This document shows positions 32,650 through 43,981 of a DNA stretch of 64,000 nucleotides, piece by piece; positions within the stretch are counted from its first letter, which is position 1, and each line of letters opens with the position of its first letter. Position numbers and translations under genes: made by a program. This DNA comes from Cryptomeria japonica (taxonomy: Eukaryota > Streptophyta > Pinopsida > Cupressales > Cupressaceae), in contig NC_081406.1 of NCBI RefSeq assembly GCF_030272615.1, positions 111,073,783 through 111,137,782 on the forward strand. Reading direction: 5' to 3'. The notes below the pieces were generated by a model that had not been told where the DNA came from, did not search any database, and worked only from the letters and a program-made list of their open reading frames with translations.

Positions 32650-35600
32650 TCAGAATGAGGAACTTTGGCTATAATCATCATTGCCACCAACATTTCTGCT
32701 ATTTAGCAACGATGATAACTCTATCTGAAATGTTGTTCTTGAAGCAACTCCAAGAAAACTGTCTCTGATAATATGCAATATTTTTACAACGTCAATCATG
32801 CTTGGCCGTTCTTCTGGAGATTCTTTTGAACAAAGCAAACCCACACAGATAAGTTCCCTGAGGCAATTCAATACCTTATTTTCATCATTGTTCAGCTCAG
32901 CACTCATCAAATATCTATCAATCACTTCATCTATTGTATTCGGAAAACATCTGCTCACCCACTTATGCAAGTTCATTCCTTCTATGAATATGCTGCTGGT
33001 TGGCTTCTTTCCAGTCATCATCTCTAATAACATTATTCCATAGCTGTAAACATCTCCTTTTGTAGTAACATGTCCACTCACTCCATATTCTGCATTCAAG
33101 ACACTCATGATAAGTCTTCACATTCACTATTTTTCAAAACAAATGCCATAAAAAAAATTAAAATTGTATATAATTAGCAAATTGAATTTAAACCTGGAGC
33201 AATGTATCCAATGGATCCTTTCAGGGTATGTGTAGAAGTGTATGAATCCATGGAGTTACCGAGACACAATCTTGAAATGCCAAAATCTATCAAATAGGCT
33301 GTCATGTCCTCGCCAAGAAGCACATTGCTGGGCTTTAGATCACAATGGATGACTTGCACAAAGCATCGGTGATGAAGGTACTCCATGCCTTGTGCAACGT
33401 CCAACGCTATGCCCAGCCTCTGAATCAAATCCAAGCGACACAGTTGACCTTGAGAACTTTCTTCGCCTGCAGGATATAAAAACTTGTCTAGGCTGCCATT
33501 TGCCACAAGAGGAAAAATTAAGGCTTTCACATCTGGATCTGAATAAGAGGTTATGATTTTAAGAAGATTTCTATGTCGGACTCTCCTTAAAACATTGCAC
33601 TCTCTATCAAAACTTTTCCGTGCATTTTCATCCAGGATATTAAGAAGTTTGATAGCAACCATTGTGCCATCTTTCAGAGCCCCTCTGAACACTTTTCCAA
33701 AGCTACCAACTCCTAACAAGTTGGCTCCATTAAATCCATCAGTAGCGGTGAGAAGTTCTTGAAATGAAACTTTCTGAGGGCCCACGTCAAAGGGTTTCAA
33801 GATCTTAGACCGTGTCTTGCAATAGCATCTCCACAAGAAAAACATGACTACACAACATATAACAAACACTCCAGTACCAATGGGTATGAAGACACTTTTC
33901 AGATGCCTGGGACTTTTATGTTTGGGACAAGGGCATGGTGGCAACATTACCCAAGGTCCACAAAGGCCAAGATTTGTAGTAAATGATGTTGCATTAAGCT
34001 TTTTGAAAACACCATCTTTTGGGACTTCCCCTGACAACTTGTTTATAGATAAGTTAAGATGCTGAAGCGCTTTAAGCTTTACCAAAGTCAATGGTATCCT
34101 TCCAGACAAATTGTTGGACGAGAAATCTAAGCCTTTGAGATCTTGAAGTTTCCCTACAGAAGTAGGAATTGAACCTTCGAATTTATTAAAAGAAAAATTC
34201 AGGTATTCAAGTGCTAGACAATTTCCTATTGTATTTGGAATATAGCCTTTTAAATGATTTGCTGAAACATCTATAATTTGAACTTTATCCATCTTGCTGA
34301 GTTCTGCAGGGAGGGGGCCCTCCAACAAATTATTTGAAAGGTTGAAAAATGAAAGCAAATTTGAAATTCCTGCCACCTGCGAAGGTATATGTCCTCGGAG
34401 CTTGTTGAATGAGAGATCAAGTGCTTCCAACTTTCTGCATTCACCTAAACTTGAAGGAATAGTCCCTGTTAACTCGTTGCCTGCAAGGAAAAGATATCTT
34501 ATCTGCTGGAGGTGGGCAAGGGAGTCCGGAATATTTCCAGAAATATTATTGTACTCAAGAGCTAGAAGACCTAGGTTCTCTAGCCGACCAATCTCCATTG
34601 GGATGGTTCCTTGTAAATTATTTAAACCCAAGTAGAGTCTTTCTAACCTTTGGAGCCTACCGATTGCAGAAGGAATCGCACCTGTCAAAAGATTTTCAGC
34701 TAAAGCTAGTAGAGTTAAATTGGTGAGGTTTCCAATCTGCCAAGGAATTTTTCCCGTTATTCTGTTGTGATCTAAGTAAAAAATTTCTAGATTTGTAGAA
34801 AGCTGTCCCACAGATGAGGGTATGAATCCTGTGAAATGATTACTTGCACACTCTATTTCTCTAAGAAGAGAACAATTAATAAGAGCAGTGAGAAAGGGTA
34901 AGCTTGTGGTGCTACCACTAGTAAACTGATTACCCCACAAATAGAGGCGCGTAAGGCTACGCAACTTTCCCAACTCTGAGGGCACTATTCCACTCAGCCG
35001 GTTATCGGCTAAGCTGATCGTTTGAAGTTGCGAACAATTGAAGAGAGTGACGGGAATCCTGCCGCTGAAATTGTTGTCAGTCATATACAATCCTCTCAAG
35101 TGGATAGTACTAGAGAACAACTTCGTTGGAATCTCTCCAGATAAGTAGTTTCCAGTGACGTCAATTTCCTGCAGAGAAGTGCAATTTGACAAGGAGGAAG
35201 GAATTCCTCCGGTAAGATAATTGATACTCAAACCCAACAAACTGAGTTGAGAAAGCATGCCCAGTTCCCAAGGAATATACCCCTCAAAATTGTTCTCGGA
35301 CAAATCTAAATAGTTCAAAGAGGATATGTTCCCCAAGGTGTTGGGAATGCTACCTGTCAAATTATTTCGGGCAAGCTGAAGGAATGATAATTTTGGGAGA
35401 AATCCCAGAACTGAAGGAATCCCTCCAGTCAAATGGTTTTCCATAAGAGAGATAATGGTTATACTGTAGCAGGCACCAAGAGTCGCTGGAATTGAACCTT
35501 CCAACTGATTTGTGTATAAGGCCAAAAACTGAAAGCGAGGGAGGCTTCCTAACTGATAGGGAATATGACCACGAAGGTAATTAGTACTGAGGTCAAGAAT

Positions 35601-35909
35601 CCTAAGAAATGAGAGATTGCCGAGGAAAGGAGAGATGGTACCTACCAAACCAACTGTGGAGAGATTGAGAGAGACGACCCTTTGCCTGCGGAGAGAACAG
35701 GTGACACCTTTCCAGTTGCAGAATGAGACGTTGGAAGTCCATGTTGTGAATGAATTGAATTGATCATAGGCAATTGCGGACTTGAATGCCAAGAGAGCCT
35801 GCTCATCGGTAGCATTGCTTGTGTGAGGATGTAGTAAAGAACGCGATGACTCAACAGGGCAAGGAATGGTAGCATTTAAAAGTATAATGAGTAAAAATGG
35901 AGCGGTCAT
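32650..35909 (-). CDS. LRR receptor-like kinase, LRR-XII (FLS2/EFR/Xa21-like), non-RD
   Basis: Two exons: 35909-33194 and 33089-32650, with a 104-bp GT-AG intron (33193-33090). Joined, they give about 1051 residues in one frame. I chose the ATG at 35909 because the open frame four codons upstream begins TTG. Order: signal peptide (1-22), LRR N-cap with CNWKGVTC (about 35-72), about 22 extracellular LRRs with many N-glycosylation sites (about 76-645), a Cys pair (CGPWVMLPPCPC), transmembrane helix (672-694), kinase (from about 724). Kinase motifs: GVGSFGKV, Lys754 in VAIK, Glu770, HCDLKPSN with Asp857, DFG at 875-877, and APE rebuilt across the splice. Cys replaces Arg before the catalytic Asp, the non-RD form typical of immune receptors that sense microbial patterns at the plasma membrane. 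The ligand is unknown. The intron position is the one usual for this subfamily. Confidence 0.93.
33090..33193 (-). other. intron of the receptor-kinase gene
   Basis: Minus-strand donor CCAG|GTTTAA and acceptor TTGAATGCAG|AATATGG. Joining restores IAPEYGVSGHVTTKGDVYSYG, the conserved kinase activation segment. The pseudogene copy keeps an equivalent intron at 50812-50911. Confidence 0.93.
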
Positions 35910-36656
35910 TGTGCAGCTCAAAATCCTATAACACTACTTAACAAAACACATACAACTTAGTTCGGAAGTGCCAGTGCCATGAAGCACGAGACATATAAAT
36001 AACTTGTTATTGGGTACAATTGATGGCTACAGAAATGCGTATTCCCGGTGGCTACGGAATTGTAGGACGCGTTTTCATAAATAAGTCAGGCATTCATGGT
36101 ACAAATCAACACAACAGTCAAACAGAAGTGGGAAAATAAAACAAATTCCATTAGAAAATTAGTCCCAAGACTGACGTTGTCAAAACCCATGTTCTCATGC
36201 GGCTGTAAAAATTGAAAATAAGCTTAGAAATAAGCAGCAGCTACTTATTATATTTGGGTTTACCATTTTTTTTCATCTTCTTTTTATTTGCTTATAATTT
36301 TAATTTGCAAGAAATACTACAAATAATTTCAAATAATTAGATAGTAAAAAAAATTCTAAAAAGTAGGTGCTCCTATATTTTAAAAAAATATACAGATCTA
36401 AAAAGTAAGTGCTCCTATTTTTTTTTAAAAATATTTCAAATAATTAGATAGTAAAAAAAATTCTTCACAAGATTACCTTTTCTTTAAAAAAAATAAAATT
36501 TTATTCACCATAAACTTCTATCTTCATAAAAAAGAAATTTCATTCTTCCTTAAAAATAGAAGCTTCCACCTCCATAAGACCCCTGCCTTAGAATCTATGA
36601 GTACACTAAATTAACTTAACGACAATCGCTCCCCCTAACTACCTGGTGTCATGGAA
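35910..36656. other. receptor-kinase upstream region; no gene
   Basis: Upstream of the kinase start on its strand. No clear TATA box. A duplicated AT-rich segment (about 36320-36372 and 36424-36472, sharing ATTTCAAATAATTAGATAG) lies further out. Confidence 0.45.
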
Positions 36657-36658
36657 TA

Positions 36659-37148
36659 GGGGAAGAGTACCAATAGATAACATAGTTCCAATAACCGTCA
36701 CCTTATTGTCATTTTGACCCCCCAATAGCTGTCATAGTGAAAACACCATTAATAAATTTGTTTTGTACCAATAGCTGATCATTTTTTGTAATTAATTGGC
36801 CCATTTGTGCACAACTATCGGAACATTTGTCCCATTTGTGTACCACTATTGGATCATTTGTGCACCACTATTGGGACATTTGTCAACAAGTACTAGTGAT
36901 TTTGAGTTGACGGGTACTGGAACATCTTTAGTTAGGTATCAGGGGACACTTTGAAATGTGCACTTTTTGACCTTTGTGCGCATAACTGATTCGACAGTGT
37001 GCATTGTTACTACCCAAAGCCAGATCAATAGCTATAAGCAGTTAAGTCGCATACGAAGACAACTAAAAAAAAAAATCAAAATCCGATGTACCGTTTAGGA
37101 TCTGTGAGTGAACGAAGTTAGCTATGATGATTACTGGTGCTCTTCCCC
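36659..37148. mobile_element. TIR element A (TA-flanked, MITE-like)
   Basis: 490 bp. The left end reads GGGGAAGAGTACCAATAG; the right end is its imperfect complement, ...TTACTGGTGCTCTTCCCC. TA flanks both ends (36657-36658 and 37149-37150). It is related to the two elements at 37616 and 38727. There is no coding capacity, so it is probably a non-autonomous DNA transposon. TA duplications point to the Tc1/mariner group, though the ends are not those of Stowaway. Confidence 0.65.
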
Positions 37149-37615
37149 TAAGTGTGAGATATTAATAGCGGACTGACAATTTCAAAGCGCTTCAACTATT
37201 ATTAAAAGTAATGGACCACTTGAAATATTAAATGTGTCTGCAAACTTACCCGAGATTTTTTCGCTCAGTTACTCTCAGTTCAATATTTTAATTTTCTGTA
37301 CAGTTAATGCGAGTTGAATATTTTGTCGGTTCACGCGTTTTCCGAAACATTCGGATGGACTGTGCGTACAATAGTGAAACGCTAGAATACGTTATTAAAT
37401 TGACCGACATTATGACACGTTCCACTACCATTTATTTAATATATGCTTTTCGCATTTTTTAATATTGTTGAAATGATAAAAGCTCGGCTCGGATCCAACA
37501 ATTTTTTTGTCTTTAAAAAAATAAACCTACTTATTTGTGTCCCTTAAATGGAAATATTAAAAGGTGGAGATTTGTAGGGAAAAGTTTTGTTTAGATAAAA
37601 ACTAAAATTATCATA

Positions 37616-38041
37616 GGGGAAAGGATTCACTAGATGAGTGCGTTCCAAAAGTTGTTGATTTAATACTCTTATATTTGCTAATTTAATGTCCAACCTTTGT
37701 GTAACATTGCACCAATAGTTGTATGACAAGTACCAATAATTGAATGAAATATACCATTTGTTGTGAAAAGTAACCAATCATGTGATGCCACATCAGCTGC
37801 ACAAGTATTGGGGCCCTTTTGCACACCTATTGGTCTCACTATTTTTTGGGGCTGTTTTGGACATCTTGGCAAAAAGCATGCTGATGTGGCATCATATTTG
37901 ATGATGTGGCCCTGAAACCTTAGTTATAAGCAGGGGACTTGCCAAGTAAACTACTGTAAAAAAATCGAAGTAATTTGAAATTTCCACATAAGATTTTGAG
38001 AAACACGAAGTTAGGGTGCACAACTACTGGGTCCTTTCCCC
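37616..38041. mobile_element. TIR element C (TA-flanked, MITE-like)
   Basis: 426 bp. Left end GGGGAAAGGATTCACTAG, right end ...CTACTGGGTCCTTTCCCC, TA on both sides. Its right half closely matches the right half of element B (shared GGCAAAAAGCATGCTGATG). Confidence 0.65.
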
Positions 38042-38460
38042 TAGTTCAAAAATCAGGGGTGAGCATCTACTTAAAGAATCCAAAAAAAAAAACCCAATTA
38101 AATAATACCAGTAGACACTAAATTGATAATGATATTTTACATTTCTTTTATTAAAATTAAAAAATTATTATTATATTTTAATACAATGTTTAATTATAAT
38201 AATATATTTAATTATTATTATATTTATTAATAATATTTTAATATATTCCTTTCATGTTTTTTAATATTGTTGAAATGATAAAAGTTTGGCTTGGATTCAA
38301 CAATTTATTTATTTGTGTCCATTAAATCATTAAAAGTTGAGAATAATATTTTACATTTCTTTTCTCCAAATACAAAAATTATCATTATATTTTAATACAA
38401 TTAAACATATTTTAATATAATGTTTAATTATAATATTTGATAGTTATTTGATTTATATTG

Positions 38461-38613
38461 CATTGCTTCTGGCTTTGATTGTGTGAGAGTTTTTTTCATC
38501 AACGTTTCATTTTTACTCCTTTCGATCTCTATCTCATCTTGATGATGGATCACGGAGTATGATCCGAAACATTGATGGAAAAACCTCTCATACAATCAAA
38601 GCCAGAAGCAGTG
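38461..38613. repeat. foldback hairpin element
   Basis: Arms of about 48 bp, CATTGCTTCTGGCTTTGATT... and the inverted copy ending ...AATCAAAGCCAGAAGCAGTG, enclose about 55 bp. The arms differ at only a few positions. No coding frame. It fits a small foldback or MITE-type insertion; the target duplication was not clear. Confidence 0.75.
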
Positions 38614-38726
38614 AAGTATAAATTTCATGGATTGTGAAAATCTATTAGCATTAAGTTATTTGATTATTAATTATGCCGAAGGTATTCCCTTATATGAAAT
38701 GGACAACCTCAAAGAAAAGATCTATA

Positions 38727-39187
38727 GGAGAAGAGCACCAGTAGTTGAGCATGTATCAATTGTTGTGAGGGTTGTTGATACCTTTTGTTCCAAAAATTGA
38801 ACAAATAAAACCTATTGTTTGAAACATAAAATATCAATTTTTGTTAGGAAATGCACCAATAGTCCTTAAGAAATGTACCAATTGTTGTTAGGAGATGTAC
38901 TAATATTGTAAAAAGTAACCAATCAGGTGATGTCACATCAGCTGCACAACTATTGGGTTTCTTTTGCACACCTATTGGTCTCACTTTTTTGGGGGGGTTG
39001 TTTTGGGCACCTTGGCAAAAAGCATGCTGATGTGGCACCATACTTGATGATGTGGCACTGAAAGCTTAGTTATAAGTAAGGGACTTGCCAAGTAAGCTAT
39101 TGTAAAAAATTGGGAGTGATTTGAAATTTCCACGTAGGATTTTGAGAAGGGCGAAGTTAGGGTGCTCAACTACTGGTGCTCTTCCCC
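38727..39187. mobile_element. TIR element B (TA-flanked, MITE-like)
   Basis: 461 bp. Left end GGAGAAGAGCACCAGTAG, right end CTACTGGTGCTCTTCCCC: the inverted repeats match over about 24 bp with one or two differences. TA flanks both ends (38725-38726 and 39188-39189). This is the best-kept of the three. Confidence 0.75.
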
Positions 39188-39189
39188 TA

Positions 39190-40340
39190 ATTGAAATTGC
39201 TTCTTAACTTAACAAGATTATTGAAATCATCTTGACCATTCATTTTTACTGTTCCACCATCTACTAGAAGATATGATTAACTCTACAGGATTTCGTATTT
39301 GTTATTATAGAGTTAAATTAATTGTATATATAAACTCATTTAATAATAATTTCATTCTCCTGTCACTCTGCTCATAATAAGAAGATTGAAATACTCTTTC
39401 TTTTTAAAATATAGATTTATATGTTTAATGGCACATGGCACGATATTTTTCATTTTAAAAGTGTATGTTTAATGGCACATGAGAAAAGGTTTTTGTTTTT
39501 TGTGATATTTTGCCAAGATCAAGGGCTTAATGAAAAATACAATAGAGAGACAAAATATTGATAGGAATAAACCGTATTCTATCAAGATGAAAATACTGAT
39601 CAACTAGATCATCAAGTGCTTCATACAATGAATATGAGCCTGCTTATATAGGCAAGGCTATATGGATATGTGAGCACACAAACATGACATGTGGCTCAAT
39701 AAGAAACAAGGGTAGGTAGGAGAAACAATATAATATTCCACATGAGGTGGATCACCCACTAAATGTGGAGTGTAACAACAAGATCACACCATAAAAGGTG
39801 GATATTCTCCTACACACACTATCCCAATGTGGCACAAACACCCAAGTGTCTCATACCCAAACTACTATGAAATGCATTTCCTAAGTAAACTTAAGTAAGG
39901 TGTAATAACATCCATGATGAATAATTATTTACACCAACAGTTTTTTGATTTTTATAAACAAGAGGGTTTTTTTTGTGGCCAATGACCTTTAATTAAGCTG
40001 ATAGGATTTTAGTGTGGGCTTTTTCCTGCCAAAGTGTAATACATTCCGGTCGGTTAAGTTTCCGATGGTCGATGGTTATTTTCCCAGGACTGGTGGCGTA
40101 TTGGTGGCGAGCATACTTGGGTTTGTCTCTGTCGATCGACACGAATCTCGAACTATTTGTGATCCTGACGGTGGTGATGTGTTGGCGGTGAGCGTAGCAT
40201 AGTTGGATTTGTCTTCGTTGGTCGGTACGAATCTCAAACTCTTTGTGATCACCAAAAGAAAGGTATACTCACCACCTAACCCTAATTTTCTCGTTGTCTT
40301 CATTTCATCAATTGTTTTGCTTTGCAAGTTAGGGTTAACC
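39190..40340. other. no gene recognised
   Basis: Frames at 40014-40466 are short and without motifs. From about 40000 the base composition becomes less AT-rich. AACCCTAATTTTC and splice-donor-like motifs resemble a plant gene leader, but no protein follows. Confidence 0.4.
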
Positions 40341-40359
40341 GTGAACTGTCATCTCCTTG

Positions 40360-41070
40360 AATTTTGCCAAGGACTTCTTAGGGTTTTCACGTCATCTGCC
40401 ATTCTTTGCAAGGTAAGGCTCATTTGTTTTATTCTTCTTAGTTTTGAGCTCTTTTTGGTTTGTTAATTTCCTGCATTGTCTTCCATTTGCAAGTTGGGAT
40501 TGCTTTTAGCTTTTAGGGTTCGGTGTTGGTTGACGTCGAATAGTTTAATGCCATTAATCTGCAGGGTTGTGTCATTCTGCTAGTGTTTTCTGTTATCTGT
40601 TATTCTATGCAAGGTGAGTGTGTTTTTTTTATTGCGGTTAGTTTTCCTCATTTTTGTTTGCTAATCTCCCTGTCAATTTGTTCAGTGTTGGTTGACGTCC
40701 AACAGTTTAATGCCCTTAGTCTGTAGGGTTGTGGTGTAGTGCTAGGGTTTTGTGTGATCTGTCACTTTGTTGTCATGAAGTGTGTTACTGTTGTTTTTGT
40801 TTTATTTTGGTTAGTTTTGACCTCTTTTGGGTTTGTTATTTTCTTGTCAGTCTCTTTGGTTTGGAGGTTGGAAGTGCTTTTAGCTTTTAGGGTTCGGTTT
40901 GGGTTGATGTCCAATAGTTTAATACCATTAATCTGCACTGTTGTGGCATTGTGCTAGGCTTTTCTGTTATCTATTATTCTTTGCAAGGTGAGCTTGTTTT
41001 GAATCCTCCTTTCTAGCCTCTTGTTGGAGCTCACCCAGCGTTGCAAGCTTAGATTCCTTCAAAGGTAAGT
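40360..41070 (+). repeat. degenerate tandem repeats with donor-like motifs
   Basis: Three to four diverged units of about 180-220 bp. Shared blocks are TTTTAGGGTTCGGT, GTTGACGTCCAACAGTTTAATGCC and TTCTTTGCAAGGTGAG. The last block occurs as TGCAAGGTAAGG (about 40407), TGCAAGGTGAGTG (about 40610) and TGCAAGGTGAGC (about 40983), each a good plant 5' splice site. They could be the duplicated first exon of a non-coding transcript or part of an unidentified transposon. Confidence 0.6.
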
Positions 41071-41094
41071 AAGTTTTTGGTTTTTAATTTATGC

Positions 41095-41640
41095 TTTTAG
41101 AATCCTTTCTAAAATTTTATATGGTTTATAGATCTGTTTTGAGTTAGGACCATGAGTAAATTTGAAGGGAAAGGTTTTGTTTCTTTCTTGTGCAATACAA
41201 TTAATGGATTGGTTTTTTGTTAATGTGAATTAAAATTAAAATTTTGTCCAAGGAATGAGTGCTTGATGTTTATGTTGTACTGAACATGTGGAATTTATTT
41301 GAAATTTGCATTTCTAGTATTTTTCCAGAACAGGTCTTTTTCCAGAACGGATTGATGATGCTTAGCAGAGGAATTTCATAATTAGAATCCTTTCTGAAAT
41401 TTTATAGGGTTTATAGATTTGTTTCAAAAAAATTTATAGGGTTTATAGATTTTTTTCGAATTAGGGCCATGAGTAAATTTGAAGAAAGAGGTTTTGTTCA
41501 TCTTCTTGTGCAATGCAATCAATGGCTTGGTTTTTCGCTAATGTAAATTCAAATTACAATTTTGTCAAAGATATGAGTGCTTGATGTTTATGTTGTACAA
41601 AATGTGTGAAATTTATTTGAACTTTGAATTTATTTTAAAT
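41095..41640 (+). repeat. diverged direct duplication, about 270 bp
   Basis: Copies at about 41095-41310 and 41383-41640 share AGAATCCTTTCTRAAATTTTATA, GGGTTTATAGATTT, CCATGAGTAAATTTGAAG, GAGTGCTTGATGTTTATGTTG and other blocks. The second copy contains an extra small internal duplication of TTTATAGGGTTTATAGATTT. No coding content was seen. Confidence 0.75.
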
Positions 41641-42243
41641 TGAATTGATTGGTTAAATATAAATTGGATTATACATTTTTTTTAAATATGTTTGAAATTA
41701 AATGAATTAAAAAATATATTTAATTTTAATTAAAAATAATATTAATGTTAAATATTAATTTTAATATTTTGATTAAATGTTTACAATTAATATTAATTTT
41801 TTATATATAAATTTTATGAAAATCATATCTTCTTTCAATTTTTAGTAATTATGAACAGTCTTTATGTAATGTTCTTTTCACATATTGATCATCCTTTCTT
41901 CCTTTTGTTTTAAGGAGTTGAATAATTCTTTATCAAATTTCATTGGGTGTAAGAATACATAGGGGTTTTAAAAGTATGAGCTAAGAATAGGCAAATATTT
42001 TGAGTAAAAGAAATAACTTTCATCAAATATTCCTTAAGTACGAATTTTAAATTACAATTCAATAAAAAACTATAAAATACAATTAAATGTGTGTTATAGA
42101 TTTAAGAAAAAAAATTAAAGATTTTTTTATTTGGTAGATTCCATTTTTAATTCTATAAATATGTTTTTTCTCTTCAAATAAATGTCTTTTTTCTCTTCAA
42201 AATATATTAATTTTGATATTTTATTTAATAAAATTTATATGCA
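41641..42243. other. no gene; AT-rich
   Basis: Extremely AT-rich sequence up to the target duplication of the LTR element. No motifs seen. Confidence 0.5.
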
Positions 42244-42248
42244 AAGGT

Positions 42249-43909
42249 TGTTGGCATTGTGTTGTCATTGATGTCAACCGGTATGGGATGATCACTAGTA
42301 GAAGAGATTTATGTGCAACACTGTTATGAGGGAGTACAGGGTGTGATATCTTGGATATCACTTTATGTTGCAGAACATTGGTAAAGATAAGAAAGATCAC
42401 AAGTTAGTGCCTGACTTGTGTAATGAGATGGAGAAGTGTTGTGAGCGGTTGCCTGTGATGAAGAGGCAAAATGTTATCTGAATCACTTCAACACTGGAAG
42501 AGAAGAATGAACCGGTATGCTGCGAGGTTGGAAAACAGTAGGACTCCCACCAGATGAAGTTGCAGTCTTCTTGAGAAGAGTCAGAGTAAGTTTGAAGTGT
42601 TTGTCACCCTAACAAACCGGTAGAGGAAGGAACCGGTAAGGTGGTTGGTCGGTGATCCTACTTGGACCGACTTGAACTACCAAGGTGGCAGATAGTCGAC
42701 ATGGAAAACCCATGTTTGGATAAAGATAGAATGTACGTCGACATGGTTGTTGCAGGGTTGGTCAGCCTTAATGAAAGGTCACCCAAGTCATAGGATATGT
42801 CGCAGAGTTATTGCAGGGGTTTGAGGCTCGAGGTTAGGAAGACAACTACAAGCCAGCTAAGAGAAATTGAGAAGATCGAGGTGATGAAGGAAACAACCTG
42901 ACAGATCTTTAGTGATTGATCGAAGGATTACCTATGAGGGTAAAAAGAAAATCCCAAGAAAAGAAAGGCATGATCGAGGAGATGCGACTATGGCAGAGAT
43001 ATGCATTTAGATGTTAGAAAGATCTGATTGGATTTGATTTTCCTCAAGGATGGTGAGGAAACCCTAACCGCCTAGATTTTGAATTGGCTTTTGCCGGGAA
43101 ATCTGGGCTATAAGTAAAGAGGCCAAAGAGATTGTTTGTTGCTGCTGAATAGAGAGAATATTGTGTTGTTGCGAAGTGGTAGACTTCTACAAGTAAAGAC
43201 AAGATCAGTTGAGTGCTTAACAAGCATCTAAAAGAGAGGGAGAGTGAACCAGGTTAAAGCATTCAACTGGTTGGAGAGAAGAACCGGTAGTTCTTATACC
43301 AACAGAGTGTGATACCAGTGATGTGTAGAGAGTGAGGTGTAGGTCCAACAGAGAAGTAGCAGGTACAAAGCAGGAAGAAGAGTGAGTCGGTAAAGGAGAG
43401 AAGGCACTTCACCGACAGAGTAAGATATTTGATAAGGTTGCACGATTCACTTGTAACATGACAACAACTTATGTATTTGAAGTTTGCATTGTGAACACTC
43501 GGTTGTACCTCGGTGGAGGGGTTGGTTCTCCTTTGGGTTGTAGCCCATAAATTTGTTAGGGGTTGTATCTCCTTGGGTTGGTGTCCTAAAGTCAAGGGTT
43601 GGTGCTCCTTGGGTTGGTGCCCTAAACTTTGTAACTGTGTTTTACTGTGAGGTTGGATTGGAGAAATAGACTCCAACAACATTGCTCACCGAGGTTATTC
43701 CCATATTATGTTTTCCTCCTATATGTTGGTGTTATGTGATGTCTCCTTTTGTGTGTATATGTATTTGAGTTAGTCTTATTACTAACCAACAAGTCTTATT
43801 TGTGCTTGATTCACAAACTAGTGTTGTTCACAAAGGAGAGCTAAAAGGAAAAGTTTTGAGAACCACTGATTCACCCCCTCCCCCTCTCAGTGGTGCATTG
43901 TGTCTAACA
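42249..43909 (+). repeat. 5' LTR
   Basis: 1661 bp, TGTTGGCATTG...TGTCTAACA. Near its 3' end are tandem imperfect copies of a GGTTGGTGCTCCTTGGGTTGG-type unit and a TTCACCCCCTCCCCCTCTCA tract. The minus-strand frame at 43263-43682 is an artefact of these repeats. Confidence 0.9.
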
Positions 43910-43911
43910 AT

Positions 43912-43923
43912 TGGTATCAGAGC
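43912..43923 (+). other. primer-binding site for tRNA-iMet
   Basis: TGGTATCAGAGC two bases after the 5' LTR end, complementary to initiator tRNA-Met. Confidence 0.9.
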
Positions 43924-43981
43924 CAAGTTCCCAGTTAGAAGAGTGTTCTCCAACTTGGGTAGATTTCGACCTACGGACACA

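Noticed and set aside
33174-33193. Premature stop in the receptor kinase (GLNSIC)
   Set aside because: It is read-through into a GT-AG intron; splicing restores APEYG and an open frame.
34294-34635. 113-codon plus frame
   Set aside because: Antisense shadow of the LRR coding region.
43263-43682. 139-codon minus frame inside an LTR
   Set aside because: Repeated HQPKE units come from tandem GGTTGGTGC repeats in the LTR, antisense to the element.
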